Assembly: GCF_005047655.1 (NCBI RefSeq)
Contig: NZ_SUKF01000005.1
Span: 62,001-126,000, forward strand
Direction of reading: 5' to 3'
Length of the DNA stretch: 64,000 nucleotides
DNA from: Sinimarinibacterium arenosum
Lineage (GTDB): Bacteria > Pseudomonadota > Gammaproteobacteria > Nevskiales > Nevskiaceae
Part shown: piece by piece, positions 53,879 to 63,334 of the stretch
Layout: each line of letters begins with the position of its first letter
How positions within the stretch are numbered: position 1 is the stretch's first letter
Program-made: the position numbers and the translations under genes
The notes under the pieces: generated by a model
Seen by the model: only the letters and a program-made list of their open reading frames with translations
The model's database searches: none
Told to the model about the DNA's origin: nothing

Positions 53879-54865
53879 TCAGCCCTGCAGCAGCTCCTCG
53901 ATCGCGGCGCGCTCTTCACGCAGCTCGGTCTCGGTCGCGGTCATGCGGCTACGCGAGAACTCGTCAACGCTGAGGCCCTGCACGATCTCGTACTGGCCGT
54001 CCTTGCAGATGCAGGGATAGCCATAAACGATGCCGGGGGCGATGCCGTAGCTGCCGTCGGACGGAACGCCCATCGACACCCACTTGCCGTTGCTGCCCAG
54101 CGCCCAGTTGCGCATGTGGTCCACCGCAGCCGATGCGGCCGAAGCCGCCGACGACAGGCCACGCGCCTTGATGATGGCGGCGCCGCGCTGCTGCACGGTC
54201 GGGATGAAGTCGTTCTCGATCCAGTTCTGGTCGACCAGGCTCTTGGCCGGCTTGCCCTGCACGGTGCAGTGGCTGATGTCCGGGTACTGCGTGGAGCTGT
54301 GGTTGCCCCAGATGATCATGTTGTCGATTTCGGTGTGATGCGCACCGGTCTTGGCGCCGAGCTGCGACAGCGCACGGTTGTGATCCAGACGCACCATGGC
54401 GTGGAACTGCTTGGGGTCGAGGCCCTTGGCGGCGGTCGCGGCGATCAGCGCATTGGTGTTGGCCGGGTTGCCGACGACGAGCACGCGCACGTCCTTCGAC
54501 GCCTTGGCGGCGATGGCCTTGCCCTGCGGTCCAAAGATGCCGCCATTGGCGGTCAGCAGGTCCTTGCGCTCCATGCCGGGGCCGCGCGGGCGCGCGCCAA
54601 CGAGCAGGGCGTAGTCGGTGCCGGCGAAGCCTTCCATCGGGTCGGAGTGCATCTCGATACCGGCGACCAGCGGGAACGCGCAGTCGTCGATCTCCATCAC
54701 GGTGCCTTTCAACTTTTCCTGCACTTCCGGCACCGGCACTTCGAGCAGCTGCAGGATGACCGGCTGGTCAGGGCCCAGCATCGAGCCGCTGGCAACACGG
54801 AAAATGAGCGAATAGGCGATCTGGCCGGCGGCACCGGTGATGGCGACCTTGACGGGCTGTTTCAT
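53879..54865 (-). CDS. mdh: Malate dehydrogenase (NAD)
   Basis: 328 residues, TCA-cycle oxidation of malate to oxaloacetate. NAD-binding [12 protein letters not shown] at residues 9-20, [18 protein letters not shown] (mobile loop with substrate-binding Arg), [25 protein letters not shown] and the catalytic-His region [14 protein letters not shown]. This is the cytosolic-type bacterial MDH found in many proteobacteria with about 328 residues, not the 312-residue enteric type. Single gene, ending at a bidirectional terminator. Confidence 0.96.
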   Translation of the reverse strand: MKQPVKVAITGAAGQIAYSLIFRVASGSMLGPDQPVILQLLEVPVPEVQEKLKGTVMEIDDCAFPLVAGIEMHSDPMEGFAGTDYALLVGARPRGPGMERKDLLTANGGIFGPQGKAIAAKASKDVRVLVVGNPANTNALIAATAAKGLDPKQFHAMVRLDHNRALSQLGAKTGAHHTEIDNMIIWGNHSSTQYPDISHCTVQGKPAKSLVDQNWIENDFIPTVQQRGAAIIKARGLSSAASAASAAVDHMRNWALGSNGKWVSMGVPSDGSYGIAPGIVYGYPCICKDGQYEIVQGLSVDEFSRSRMTATETELREERAAIEELLQG

Positions 54866-55006
54866 AACGGACGAGCTCCCAAAAGACGGTCAAGCGGGAT
54901 TAAGGGGGCGCAATTTTAACCATTTCAGGCCGAAATTGCGGGTTTCCCCCCAAAAGTCGAAACCCGCGCGGCCTGAACCACGCCGATCGGGCACCGCTTG
55001 CCTCCG

Positions 55007-57487
55007 TTACTGCAACACCTGCCGCGGCGGTGTGCGCATCACACGGCGCAGCGACCATGTTCCCAGCGCCGCGACGATGACCGCGCCCGCCAGGGTGCCG
55101 CCCACCCACAACAACGGCCGCGGACCGTAGGGAATGCGAAAAACCTGCTCTGCCAGCACCCAGGCCACGGTCTGCGCGGCAATCGCCGCGACCAGCCCGG
55201 CGAGGCCACCGAGCACGGCGTACTCGGCGATCAGACCGCGCAGGATCAGACCCGAGCGCGCACCCAGCGCACGCAGCAGCGCGGTCTCGCGCTCACGCTC
55301 GGTACGGGTCCCCTCGATCGCCGCCAGCAACACGGTGAGTCCGGCCGCCAGCGTGAACAGGAAAATGAATTCCACCGCCTTGATGATCCGATCGACGATG
55401 CCGCGCACCTGGTCCATCATCGCCTCGATATCCAGCGCAGTGATGTTGGGGAAGCGGTCGACCAGCGCCCGCAGCAACGCACGGTTGTCCTTCGGCAGGT
55501 AGAAGCTGGTCAGCCACTGCGCCGGCACGCTGTCCGGCACGGCGCCGGGCGGTGCCAGCAGAAAGAAATTGGGACGGAAGCTGTCCCATTCCACCGTACG
55601 GAAGTTGCTGACCGTGAAGGTGTACTGCTCGCCAGCGAAATCCAGGGTCAGGGTGTCGCCCAGCTTCAGCTTCAGGCGTTCGATCGCGTATTCGTCGGCG
55701 GACAGCAGACGCTGGCCGCGCCCGGCCTCGCCCCACCATTCGCCCTGGGTGATGCGGTTGTCGGGATTCAGCTGCGCGCTCCACGACAGATTGAAGTCGC
55801 GGTTGATCCAGCGCTGGGTTTCCGGATCGGGGAACGAATCCGCTGTGACCGCGTCGCCATTGAGTGCAACCAGGCGCCCGCGCGCCATCGGCCACAGCTC
55901 AAGGTCCGGGTAGCCGCGTTCGGCAAAGAACGCGCGCAGCGGCTCGACCTGATCAGCCTGGATGTTGATCAGAAACTGGTTCGGCGTATCCGGCGGCAGC
56001 TTCTTCTGCCAGCTCAGCAGCAGGTCCTGCCGCACAACCGAAATCAGCAGCAACGCCAGCAGTGCCAGACCGAGTGCAGTGACCTGGGCCACGGTCGAGG
56101 CGCGGCGGCGCGCGACGTTGCCGATGCCGAAGCGCCAGCTCATGCCGACACTGCGACGCAGCGGCGTCAGCGCCTGTACCAGCAATGTCGCCAGCAAGGC
56201 CAGACTCGCCAGGGTCAGAGCGGCACCGACCAGGACGATCACGGCCAATTTGGCATCGCCCGTTGCCAGCCACAGCAGCGCACCGCCGGCAGCAACGCCC
56301 GCGAGCCAGACCCCGCGCGAGGCCCCGGTGACATCCTCACTGCGCTGGAACACGCGCAGCGGCGGTGTGCGCCGTGCCACCAGCATCGGTGGCGCGGCAA
56401 AGCCCAGCAACATCAGGCAGCCCAGCGCCGCTGCCGCAGCCAGCGGCCACAACGGCGGCGGCGGCAAAGCCAACTGCAGCAGTTCACCCAGCAGATTCGC
56501 AAGCAGTGCCTGCGCGCCATAGCCCACCACGCCGCCGACGGCGGAGCCTGCCACCCCGAGCAGGCCCAGCTGCAGCAACAGCGCCCGGGCCAGAAAGCCC
56601 TGGCGCGCCCCCATGCATTTGAGCAGCGCGATTTCGTCCTTGAGCTTCTCGCCGTACTGGCGCGCGGACAGCGCCACCGCGGCGGCGGCCAACAGGGTCA
56701 CCGCGAGTACGGCAACGTCGAGGAACTGCCCCGAGCGCTGCAGCGCGTTGCGCACTTCGCGGCGCGCGTCGGTGGGCGCAATGCGACGGACGTTCTCACC
56801 CATCTCCTGCGTGCTCAGCGCGGCAATCGTGTCGGGCGGGCCCGCGACCATCGTGGTGTACTGCACGCGGCTGCCCGGCCCGATCAAGCCGGAAGCCGCC
56901 AGATCCGCCGAGTTGATCATCAGGCGCGGCGCCAGATCGGCAAAGCCATTGCCGCGATCCGGCTCGTCGGCAATCACGGCATCCACACTGACTTCAATGC
57001 GGCCGATCTTCACCGCGGTACCGGGCTGCAGCCGCAGTTCCTGCCACAGCCGCGCATCGGCCCAGGCGTGGCCCGGTGCCGGCACGGTGTCGGTGGGCGT
57101 TGCCGGCTCGAACAACTGCGGCGAGACACGCAGCTGCCCGCGCAGCGGATAGCCCGGCGCCACCGCCTTGACCGAAGCCAGCGCACTGGCTTCGCCGACG
57201 AAGGCGACGCTGGCAAACTGCACCAGCGGCAGCTGCTTCACGCCGGCTGCATCGAGCTGCGCGGTCAGTTCCGGCGGCAACGGCGCCCGGCTGACGTAGA
57301 GCAGATCGGCACCCAACATGTCGCCGGTCTGCTGCGACAACGCATTACGCACGCGCTCGGTAAACAGATCCACCGAACCCACCGCGGCCACCGCGATCGC
57401 CAGTGCCAGACTCAGGATGAACAGTTCGCCCGAGCGCCAACCGCGGCGCAGGCGGCGGCTGGCGTAACCCAGCGCGCTAGCAGTCAT
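55007..57487 (-). CDS. ybbP: FtsX-like ABC permease (YbbP-like)
   Basis: 826 residues, inner-membrane protein. An N-terminal segment (LFILSLALAIAVAAVGSVDLF) is followed by a large periplasmic domain, then grouped membrane helices (FLDVAVLAVTLLAAAAVALSARQYGEKLKDEIALLKCMGARQGF), a second periplasmic domain, and the final FtsX block (TERERETALLRALGARSGL). That gives two FtsX-type repeats as in YbbP. It overlaps the ATPase gene by 11 bp. The pair sits beside tesA, as in E. coli. The exact substrate is unknown; lipid or lipoprotein handling is likely. Confidence 0.92.
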   Translation of the reverse strand: MTASALGYASRRLRRGWRSGELFILSLALAIAVAAVGSVDLFTERVRNALSQQTGDMLGADLLYVSRAPLPPELTAQLDAAGVKQLPLVQFASVAFVGEASALASVKAVAPGYPLRGQLRVSPQLFEPATPTDTVPAPGHAWADARLWQELRLQPGTAVKIGRIEVSVDAVIADEPDRGNGFADLAPRLMINSADLAASGLIGPGSRVQYTTMVAGPPDTIAALSTQEMGENVRRIAPTDARREVRNALQRSGQFLDVAVLAVTLLAAAAVALSARQYGEKLKDEIALLKCMGARQGFLARALLLQLGLLGVAGSAVGGVVGYGAQALLANLLGELLQLALPPPPLWPLAAAAALGCLMLLGFAAPPMLVARRTPPLRVFQRSEDVTGASRGVWLAGVAAGGALLWLATGDAKLAVIVLVGAALTLASLALLATLLVQALTPLRRSVGMSWRFGIGNVARRRASTVAQVTALGLALLALLLISVVRQDLLLSWQKKLPPDTPNQFLINIQADQVEPLRAFFAERGYPDLELWPMARGRLVALNGDAVTADSFPDPETQRWINRDFNLSWSAQLNPDNRITQGEWWGEAGRGQRLLSADEYAIERLKLKLGDTLTLDFAGEQYTFTVSNFRTVEWDSFRPNFFLLAPPGAVPDSVPAQWLTSFYLPKDNRALLRALVDRFPNITALDIEAMMDQVRGIVDRIIKAVEFIFLFTLAAGLTVLLAAIEGTRTERERETALLRALGARSGLILRGLIAEYAVLGGLAGLVAAIAAQTVAWVLAEQVFRIPYGPRPLLWVGGTLAGAVIVAALGTWSLRRVMRTPPRQVLQ

Positions 57488-58154
57488 GCAGTGTGCCCTC
57501 GCGCAATGTAACGGTGCGGTCGCAGCGCTGTGCCAGACTGACGTCGTGGGTCACCAGAATCAGCGTGGTGGACTGTGCGAGATTCATGTTGAACAGCAGA
57601 TCGATGATGCGTGAGCCGGTCGCAGTGTCGAGATTGCCGGTGGGCTCATCAGCAAACAGGATGCTGGGCTGTCCGCAGAACGCACGGGCAATTGCCACGC
57701 GCTGCTGTTCGCCGCCAGACAGCTGATGCGGATAGTGCGTCATGCGTTCGGCCAGACCGACCTGATCCAGTGCCTGACGTGCACGCCCCTGCGGGTCGGA
57801 CAGCCCTGCCAGCTCAGCCGGCAGCATCACGTTTTCCAGCGCGGTGAAGCCGGCCAGCAGCTGAAACGACTGGAACACGAAACCGACGCGGCCGGCGCGC
57901 AAACCCGCGCGCGCGTCCTCGTCCAGACCATTGAGACTCTTTCCGTCCAGCCACACTTCACCGGCGCTCGGCAGGTCGAGTCCGGCCAGCAGCGACAGCA
58001 GCGTTGTCTTGCCCGAACCGCTGGCGCCAACGATGGCCAGCGTCTGCCCGGCTGGAACTTCCAGATCAACGCCGGTCAAAATGCCTAACATCGCACCACC
58101 ACTGCTGACGTCCTTGCGCACTGCGCGCGCACTGACTGCACTCACCTGACTCAT
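57477..58154 (-). CDS. ybbA: ABC transporter ATP-binding protein (YbbA-like)
   Basis: 225 residues of the LolD/MacB-type ATPase group. Walker A GASGSGKTT, Q-loop FVFQSFQLLAG, signature LSGGEQQRVAIARAF, Walker B SILFADEPTGNLD and H-loop LVTHDVSLAQRCD are all visible, and ILTGVDLEVPAGQ matches YbbA. Start at ATG 58154; the frame is open to 58199, but that would extend into tesA. The start shares the CATG at 58152-58155 with the divergent tesA. Confidence 0.93.
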   Translation of the reverse strand: MSQVSAVSARAVRKDVSSGGAMLGILTGVDLEVPAGQTLAIVGASGSGKTTLLSLLAGLDLPSAGEVWLDGKSLNGLDEDARAGLRAGRVGFVFQSFQLLAGFTALENVMLPAELAGLSDPQGRARQALDQVGLAERMTHYPHQLSGGEQQRVAIARAFCGQPSILFADEPTGNLDTATGSRIIDLLFNMNLAQSTTLILVTHDVSLAQRCDRTVTLREGTLHDC

Positions 58155-58821
58155 GATCCGATCCTGCTTACGTGTATTGATGCTGGCGGTCTGCGCCATC
58201 GCCCTGCCGGCCCTGGCAGACGGTGACCTGCGCGACTTTGCCGCTCAGAAAAATCCTGCTGCCGCCAATGCGCCGGTCATCCTGGTCCTTGGCGACAGTC
58301 TCAGTGCGGCTTACGGGGTGCCGCTGTCGCAGGGTTGGGTCGCCCTGCTGCAGCAGCGTCTGGAACAACGAGGCTATCCGGACCGTGTCGTCAACGCCAG
58401 CGTCAGCGGCGAGACCAGCGCCGGCGGGCTGCGTCGGTTGCCTGAGCTGTTGGACCGTCACCATCCCCAATTCGTTCTGATCGAGCTGGGCGCGAATGAC
58501 GGTCTGCGCGGCCTGCCGTTGCCACAACTGCAGGCCAATCTGCGCCAGATGGCCACGGCCGCGACAAACGCCGGGGCCCAGCCCATAGTGTTCGAGATGT
58601 ACATACCCACCAATTACGGTGTGGACTATGCAGATGGATTCCGCGCCAGCTTCCATCAGGTTGCCGGCGAGATGAAATTGCCGCTGGTGCCGTTCTTCCT
58701 CGGTGCGATCGCCACCGACCCCTCGGCGTTCCAGGACGACGGCATCCACCCGAATCTGCAGTCCCAGCCCAAGCTGCTGGATGCGGTGTGGCCGACGCTG
58801 GAGCCGCTGCTGAAACCCTGA
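58153..58821 (+). CDS. tesA: Periplasmic SGNH-family acyl-CoA thioesterase/esterase
   Basis: 222 residues. Signal peptide MIRSCLRVLMLAVCAIALPALA. SGNH blocks are LVLGDSLSAAYGV (nucleophile Ser), NASVSGETSAGG, IELGANDGLRGLP and DDGIHPN (catalytic Asp/His). It has thioesterase, arylesterase and lysophospholipase activity in the periplasm in E. coli. The start codon overlaps that of ybbA by 2 bp in opposite direction; a downstream ATG at 58180 would lose the positively charged part of the signal peptide, so 58153 is preferred. Confidence 0.94.
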   Translation: MIRSCLRVLMLAVCAIALPALADGDLRDFAAQKNPAAANAPVILVLGDSLSAAYGVPLSQGWVALLQQRLEQRGYPDRVVNASVSGETSAGGLRRLPELLDRHHPQFVLIELGANDGLRGLPLPQLQANLRQMATAATNAGAQPIVFEMYIPTNYGVDYADGFRASFHQVAGEMKLPLVPFFLGAIATDPSAFQDDGIHPNLQSQPKLLDAVWPTLEPLLKP

Positions 58822-58931
58822 GTTTCCGGCTGCAGCTATGCGGCACACTGTTCACTGCATCCTGATGGGCGCGGCCCTCGTATAGAGCGGTAAGACCGGC
58901 GACGTCCGGTCACTCTTGAACGAGGGATCAC

Positions 58932-60206
58932 ATGAAGATTGCCGTCATCGGCTCGGGCATTTCCGGGCTATCCGCCGCGTATTACCTGGCGCAGCGCCAC
59001 GAAGTCGTGTTGTTCGAGCGCGACAGCCGCGCCGGCGGCCATACCAATACCGTCACTATCGATTCCGCCAACGGTCCGCTGGCCATCGATACCGGATTCA
59101 TCGTCTGCAATCCGGTCAACTATCCGAACTTCTACCCGTTTCTCGACGACCTCGGCGTTGCGCGTCAGGACACCGACATGTCACTCGGGGTGTCGGTCGA
59201 GAACGGCCGCATCGAGTGGGCCGGCGACGAACAATTATTCAAGGTTTTCGCACAGCCATCCCTGATGTTCTCACCGACGCACATCGGCATGCTGCTGGCG
59301 GTGATGCGCTTCAACAAGCAGGTCAAGCAGCTGCTGGCCGAAGACCGCCTGCCGAACATCACGCTCGGCGAATTCCTGGAGCTGAATCACTATCCGATGA
59401 GTCTGCGGCTGCGTTACGTCGCGGCCATGGCCGGCCCGATCTGGAGCAGCTCGACCCGCGGCGTGATGGAGTTCCCGTTTCCGGCCTTTGCGCGCTTCTT
59501 CGAGTCGCACGGCCTGCTCAATGTCTATGAGCGACCGCAATGGCAAACCGTCACCGGCGGCTCGCAGACTTACGTCGAGGCGCTGCTGTCGCGCTTCGCT
59601 GGGAACCTGCGCCTGGGCGTCGGCGTCGACACCCTGCGCCGCAACGCCGATGGCGTCGAGATCACCACCGCGGGCGAACAGGAGCGCTTTGACGCCGTGG
59701 TCTGCGCCGCCCATTCGGACCAGGCGCTACACATGCTCGGCGATGCCTCGGAAGCCGAGGCCGATGTTCTCGGCAACGTGCCGTACGCCGAGAACGTGGC
59801 GTTCCTGCACACCGATCCCAGCCTGATGCCGAAACGGCGCGCGGCATGGTCGAGCTGGAATGCGTTGCTGACCCGGGACGCGCTCAGCGACGATCCGATC
59901 GGGGTCAGCTACTGGATGAACAAACTGCAGAAGCTGGATCTGGAGACGCAGTACATCGTCACGCTGAATCCGGCGCAGCCGCCGCGGGCCGAGACGATTC
60001 TCTACACCACCACCTATCAGCATCCGCAGTACACGCCGGCGACGATCCGCGCACAGACCGCATTGGCCGAAATTCAGGGCCGCAACCGCATCTGGTGGGC
60101 CGGCGCGTGGACCGGCTACGGCTTTCACGAAGACGGTCTCAAGTCCGGTCTGCGCTGTGTGGCGGGCATCGATCCGCAAGCGCTGCCGTCCTGGGCCAGG
60201 CTCTAG
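58932..60206 (+). CDS. FAD-dependent oxidoreductase (amine-oxidase fold)
   Basis: 424 residues. FAD-binding IGSGISGLSAAYYLAQRHEVVLFE at the N-terminus with RAGGHTNTV, a long substrate domain, and the closing WWAGAWTGYGFHEDGLKSGL. The family, often labelled NAD/FAD-binding protein or amine oxidase, is regularly found in front of DUF1365 and a cyclopropane-synthase-like gene, as here. It then probably desaturates or oxidises a membrane fatty acid rather than an amine. GAGGGA eight bases before the ATG. The stop is 2 bp before the DUF1365 gene. Confidence 0.88.
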   Translation: MKIAVIGSGISGLSAAYYLAQRHEVVLFERDSRAGGHTNTVTIDSANGPLAIDTGFIVCNPVNYPNFYPFLDDLGVARQDTDMSLGVSVENGRIEWAGDEQLFKVFAQPSLMFSPTHIGMLLAVMRFNKQVKQLLAEDRLPNITLGEFLELNHYPMSLRLRYVAAMAGPIWSSSTRGVMEFPFPAFARFFESHGLLNVYERPQWQTVTGGSQTYVEALLSRFAGNLRLGVGVDTLRRNADGVEITTAGEQERFDAVVCAAHSDQALHMLGDASEAEADVLGNVPYAENVAFLHTDPSLMPKRRAAWSSWNALLTRDALSDDPIGVSYWMNKLQKLDLETQYIVTLNPAQPPRAETILYTTTYQHPQYTPATIRAQTALAEIQGRNRIWWAGAWTGYGFHEDGLKSGLRCVAGIDPQALPSWARL

Positions 60207-60208
60207 CC

Positions 60209-61000
60209 ATGACTGCGATCTCGGAGCGAAACGCGCCGGGTTGCCTGTATCCGGCCACAGTGATGCACCGGCGCCGCATCGCGCCGCTGTACCGTTTTGT
60301 CTATCGCGTGTTCTATCTGCTGGTCGATGTCGATCGACTCGACGAACTCGCCCGCGGTCTGCGCTGGCTGTCGCTGGACCGCTTCAATCTGCTGTCGCTG
60401 CGAACACGCGACTACGGCGGCAGCCAGGGTCTGCGCGGCTGGGCCGAGTCGGTGCTGGCCACGCAGGCGATCGATCTGGACGGCGGCCGCATCCGCCTGC
60501 TGACGATGCCGCGCGTACTCGGCCATGCCTTCAATCCGATCAATCTCTGGTACTGCGACGGACGCGGCGGCGTGCTGCGGGCGGTGATTGCCGAGGTCAA
60601 CAACACCTTCGGCGAGAAACATTGCTACGTGCTCGCATCCGATGGCGCGGCACTGCCGTATGGACAAGTGATCGAGAAGGACAAGCGCTTTCATGTATCG
60701 CCCTTTCTGGATCGCCGCGGCCGCTACCGTTTCGTTCTGGGCGAGCCGGCCGAAAAGATTCGGGTGGCGATTCACGAATACGGCCTGGATGAAAGCGGCG
60801 AAGGCCAAGCGATCCTCGACGCGACGCTCAGCGGCTACCGCCAGGCACTGAACGACCGCGCCGTGCTGGGACAGGTCCTGCGGATGCCGTGGATGACGCT
60901 GAAAGTCGTCGCGGCAATTCACTGGCAGGCCCTGAAGATCTGGATTCGCGGCGCGCGACTGTTCCGAAAGCCCGAACCGCTGTCACCCGACGTCAGCTGA
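60209..61000 (+). CDS. DUF1365 family protein
   Basis: 263 residues. DUF1365 hallmarks: an early LYPATVMHRRRIAPLYRFVYRVFYLLVDVD, the central MPRVLGHAFNPINLWYCD, AEVNNTFGEKHCYVL, and FHVSPFLDRRGRYRF. A membrane-lipid-related role is inferred from constant linkage with the FAD oxidase and the CFA-like methyltransferase. Likely translated together with the oxidase (2-bp gap). Confidence 0.92.
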   Translation: MTAISERNAPGCLYPATVMHRRRIAPLYRFVYRVFYLLVDVDRLDELARGLRWLSLDRFNLLSLRTRDYGGSQGLRGWAESVLATQAIDLDGGRIRLLTMPRVLGHAFNPINLWYCDGRGGVLRAVIAEVNNTFGEKHCYVLASDGAALPYGQVIEKDKRFHVSPFLDRRGRYRFVLGEPAEKIRVAIHEYGLDESGEGQAILDATLSGYRQALNDRAVLGQVLRMPWMTLKVVAAIHWQALKIWIRGARLFRKPEPLSPDVS

Positions 61001-61071
61001 AACGCGTCGGCCCGCTGAACACACCACCCGGTCAGGCGCAATCCCGCACCGACCAGACTGCCGAGCATGCA

Positions 61072-62352
61072 ATGAGCGAAAACGATCTGCAGCGCAAACC
61101 CGACGTCGACCGCATCCTGACCCGCGACGGCTTCTCGCCAGACCTTCCCGCCGCACTGACGCCGACCGCCGGTCTTGGCTGGAAGCTGCGGCTGATGCTG
61201 TACATGCTCAAGGGCCTGCGCATCGGCAGCCTCGACGTGATGCTTCCCAATGGCCAGTCGCGCCAGTTTCGCGGCAGCGAGCCCGGCCCGCACGGTGTGC
61301 TGATCATCCGCAACGCGTCGCTGATCGGGCATGTGCTGCGCAACGGCGAAGTCGGCTTCGGCGAGGCCTACATGGACGGCTGCTGGGATACGCCGGACCT
61401 GACCCGGCTACTGATGGTGCTGTATCGCAACGAGCCGTATCTGCAGGGCCCCTACGAGAAGAACCTGCTCGGTCGCTTCTGGGGCTGGCTGCAGCACCAG
61501 CGTCGCGCCAACACCAAGCGTCAGGCGCGCGAGAACATCGAGCATCATTACGATCTGGGCAATGCTTTCTACAAGCTGTGGCTCGACGACACCATGGCCT
61601 ACTCGTCGGGCGTGTTCGAGCAACCGAAGGATTCGCTTGAAGACTCGCAGCTGGCCAAGTTCCGCCGCATGTTCGAGCGGCTGGAACTGAAGCCGGAGCA
61701 CCATCTGCTGGAAATCGGTTCCGGTTGGGGCGGCTTCGCCATCTACGCCGCACAGAACAGTGGCTGCCGCGTCACCAGCATCACCCTGAGCAGCGAGCAG
61801 CTGGCGGAAGCCCGCATTCGCGCGAAAGCCGCCGGCGTCGCCGATCGCGTGCAGTTCGAACTGCGCGACTATCGCGACGTCGACCAGACCTACGACCGCG
61901 TGGTGTCGATCGAGATGTACGAAGCCGTCGGCGAGGAATACTGGCGCGGCTATTTCGAGGCGATCCATCGCGCGCTCAAGCCCGGCGGCCGTGCCGCCAT
62001 CCAGGGCATCACGATCAATCCGGCGATCTTCGATCAGTACCGCGGCAAGCGCGACTTCATTCAGAAGTACATTTTTCCGGGCGGCATGCTGTGCCCACCG
62101 GGCCTGTTCCAGGACATTGCGCTCCGCGCGGGTCTGCAGCCGGAAGGCGCACTGTTCTACGCCGGGGACTATGCCGACACGCTGGCACACTGGCACCGCA
62201 ACGTCATGACCCAGCGCGATGCGATCGTGAAGCAGTTCGACGAACGCTTCCTGCGCATGTGGCGCTATTACCTTGCGTACTGTGAGTGTGGCTTCCGCAC
62301 CGGCAGCATCGACCTGATGCAGATCACGCTGCGACGCGATCCGGTGCGCTAA
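61072..62352 (+). CDS. Cyclopropane-fatty-acyl-phospholipid synthase family methyltransferase
   Basis: 426 residues. An N-terminal lipid-binding domain (RNASLIGHVLRNGEVGFGEAYMDGCWDTPDL) precedes the SAM domain: NIEHHYDLGNAFYKLWLDDTMAYSSGVF, LEIGSGWGGFAIYAA (SAM loop), YDRVVSIEMYEAVGEEYW, QKYIFPGGMLC and CECGFRTGSIDLMQI. It transfers a methylene or methyl group to unsaturated chains of membrane phospholipids. ATG 61072 fits the family N-terminus better than the open frame back to 60889. Third gene of the lipid operon, 71 bp after DUF1365. Confidence 0.92.
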   Translation: MSENDLQRKPDVDRILTRDGFSPDLPAALTPTAGLGWKLRLMLYMLKGLRIGSLDVMLPNGQSRQFRGSEPGPHGVLIIRNASLIGHVLRNGEVGFGEAYMDGCWDTPDLTRLLMVLYRNEPYLQGPYEKNLLGRFWGWLQHQRRANTKRQARENIEHHYDLGNAFYKLWLDDTMAYSSGVFEQPKDSLEDSQLAKFRRMFERLELKPEHHLLEIGSGWGGFAIYAAQNSGCRVTSITLSSEQLAEARIRAKAAGVADRVQFELRDYRDVDQTYDRVVSIEMYEAVGEEYWRGYFEAIHRALKPGGRAAIQGITINPAIFDQYRGKRDFIQKYIFPGGMLCPPGLFQDIALRAGLQPEGALFYAGDYADTLAHWHRNVMTQRDAIVKQFDERFLRMWRYYLAYCECGFRTGSIDLMQITLRRDPVR

Positions 62353-62428
62353 GCGTCCAGCCGCTTTCAACCTCCACCCGTCGGCACGGACCACGCCATT
62401 CCGCGCCGACGGCTAAAATGGCGCCCCG

Positions 62429-62764
62429 ATGATGACCTCGTCCCTGAAGATCGTGTTTTCGCTGTTTCTGCTGACCATTGTCGCCGCGACCAGCTGGGCC
62501 GGCGCGCAGGTCGCGATCTGGGACACCCCGCGCGAGGTCGTGACCCATCCGTGGTTCATCGCCACGCTGACCGATACCTACCTGGCGTTCCTGACGTTCT
62601 GGCTGTGGGTGGCATATAAGGAAACGTCGTGGACCGCCCGGCTGGTCTGGCTGGCCCTGATCTGCCTGACTGGCAACATGGCAATGGCCGTTTACGTGCT
62701 GTGGCAACTGTGGCGCCTGCCCCAGGGCGCGAAAGCCGAACACCTGCTGTTGCGTCAAGCATGA
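62429..62764 (+). CDS. Small membrane protein, DUF1475-like
   Basis: 111 residues with three hydrophobic segments (IVFSLFLLTIVAATSWAG, YLAFLTFWLWVAYK and WLALICLTGNMAMAVYVLW). The sequence between them (DTPREVVTHPWFIATLTDTY) looks like DUF1475 proteins, which I recall near DUF1365/CFA genes. Function unknown. It overlaps the next gene's start by 4 bp (ATGA) and follows the methyltransferase by 76 bp. Confidence 0.75.
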   Translation: MMTSSLKIVFSLFLLTIVAATSWAGAQVAIWDTPREVVTHPWFIATLTDTYLAFLTFWLWVAYKETSWTARLVWLALICLTGNMAMAVYVLWQLWRLPQGAKAEHLLLRQA

Positions 62765-63255
62765 ACGCCGTCGTCGAAACTCCCAGTGGCAATCTGATAC
62801 AGCGCTACCTGCTGACGCCGGTCCTGAACCAGCTGCGCCAGGGCATCACACCGGAAAAGATTGCGCTGACCCTGGCACTGGGCGCGGTCTGCAGCGTGTT
62901 CCCGATCCTTGGCATGACAACCGTGCTGTGCGGCATTCTCGGAGTCTGGCTGCGTCTCAACCAGGCACTGATTCAGAGCCTGAACTATCTGCTGACGCCG
63001 CTGCACGTCGCACTGCTGCTGCCGTTCTACCGTGCCGGTGAAACCCTGTTTGGCCAGCCGCATGTGCCGATCTTCTCGATCACCGATCTGATCGAACGCT
63101 TTCGCGAAGGTCCGCTGCAGTTCTTCGCCGACTACGGCATGGTCGGGCTGTACGGCGTCACTGTGTGGGCGCTGACCGCGCCGATCGTCAGCCTGCTGCT
63201 GTACCTGTCGCTGCGACCACTGATCCTGCGTCTGGCGCGCGTTTCGGCAGACTAG
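62761..63255 (+). CDS. DUF2062 membrane protein
   Basis: 164 residues. DUF2062 features: GITPEKIALTLALGAVCSVFPILGMTTVLCGILGVWLRLNQALIQSLNYLLTPLHVALLLPFYRAGETLFG, then an amphipathic stretch and a last pair of hydrophobic helices (GLYGVTVWALTAPIVSLLLYLSL). Function unknown. Translationally coupled to the preceding small membrane protein. Confidence 0.85.
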   Translation: MNAVVETPSGNLIQRYLLTPVLNQLRQGITPEKIALTLALGAVCSVFPILGMTTVLCGILGVWLRLNQALIQSLNYLLTPLHVALLLPFYRAGETLFGQPHVPIFSITDLIERFREGPLQFFADYGMVGLYGVTVWALTAPIVSLLLYLSLRPLILRLARVSAD

Positions 63256-63334
63256 GCCGGCCGCACATCCGGTTCGACCTCTGCACGCGAACTGCGTACA
63301 TCCCGATCAGACGCCGATATCGCAACGCCGGCAT

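Noticed and set aside
58861-58931. ECF sigmaE (ChrR-type) promoter before the lipid operon
   Set aside because: TAAGA and TGATGG are present, but their spacing (22 bp) is wrong for the known -35/-10 pattern.
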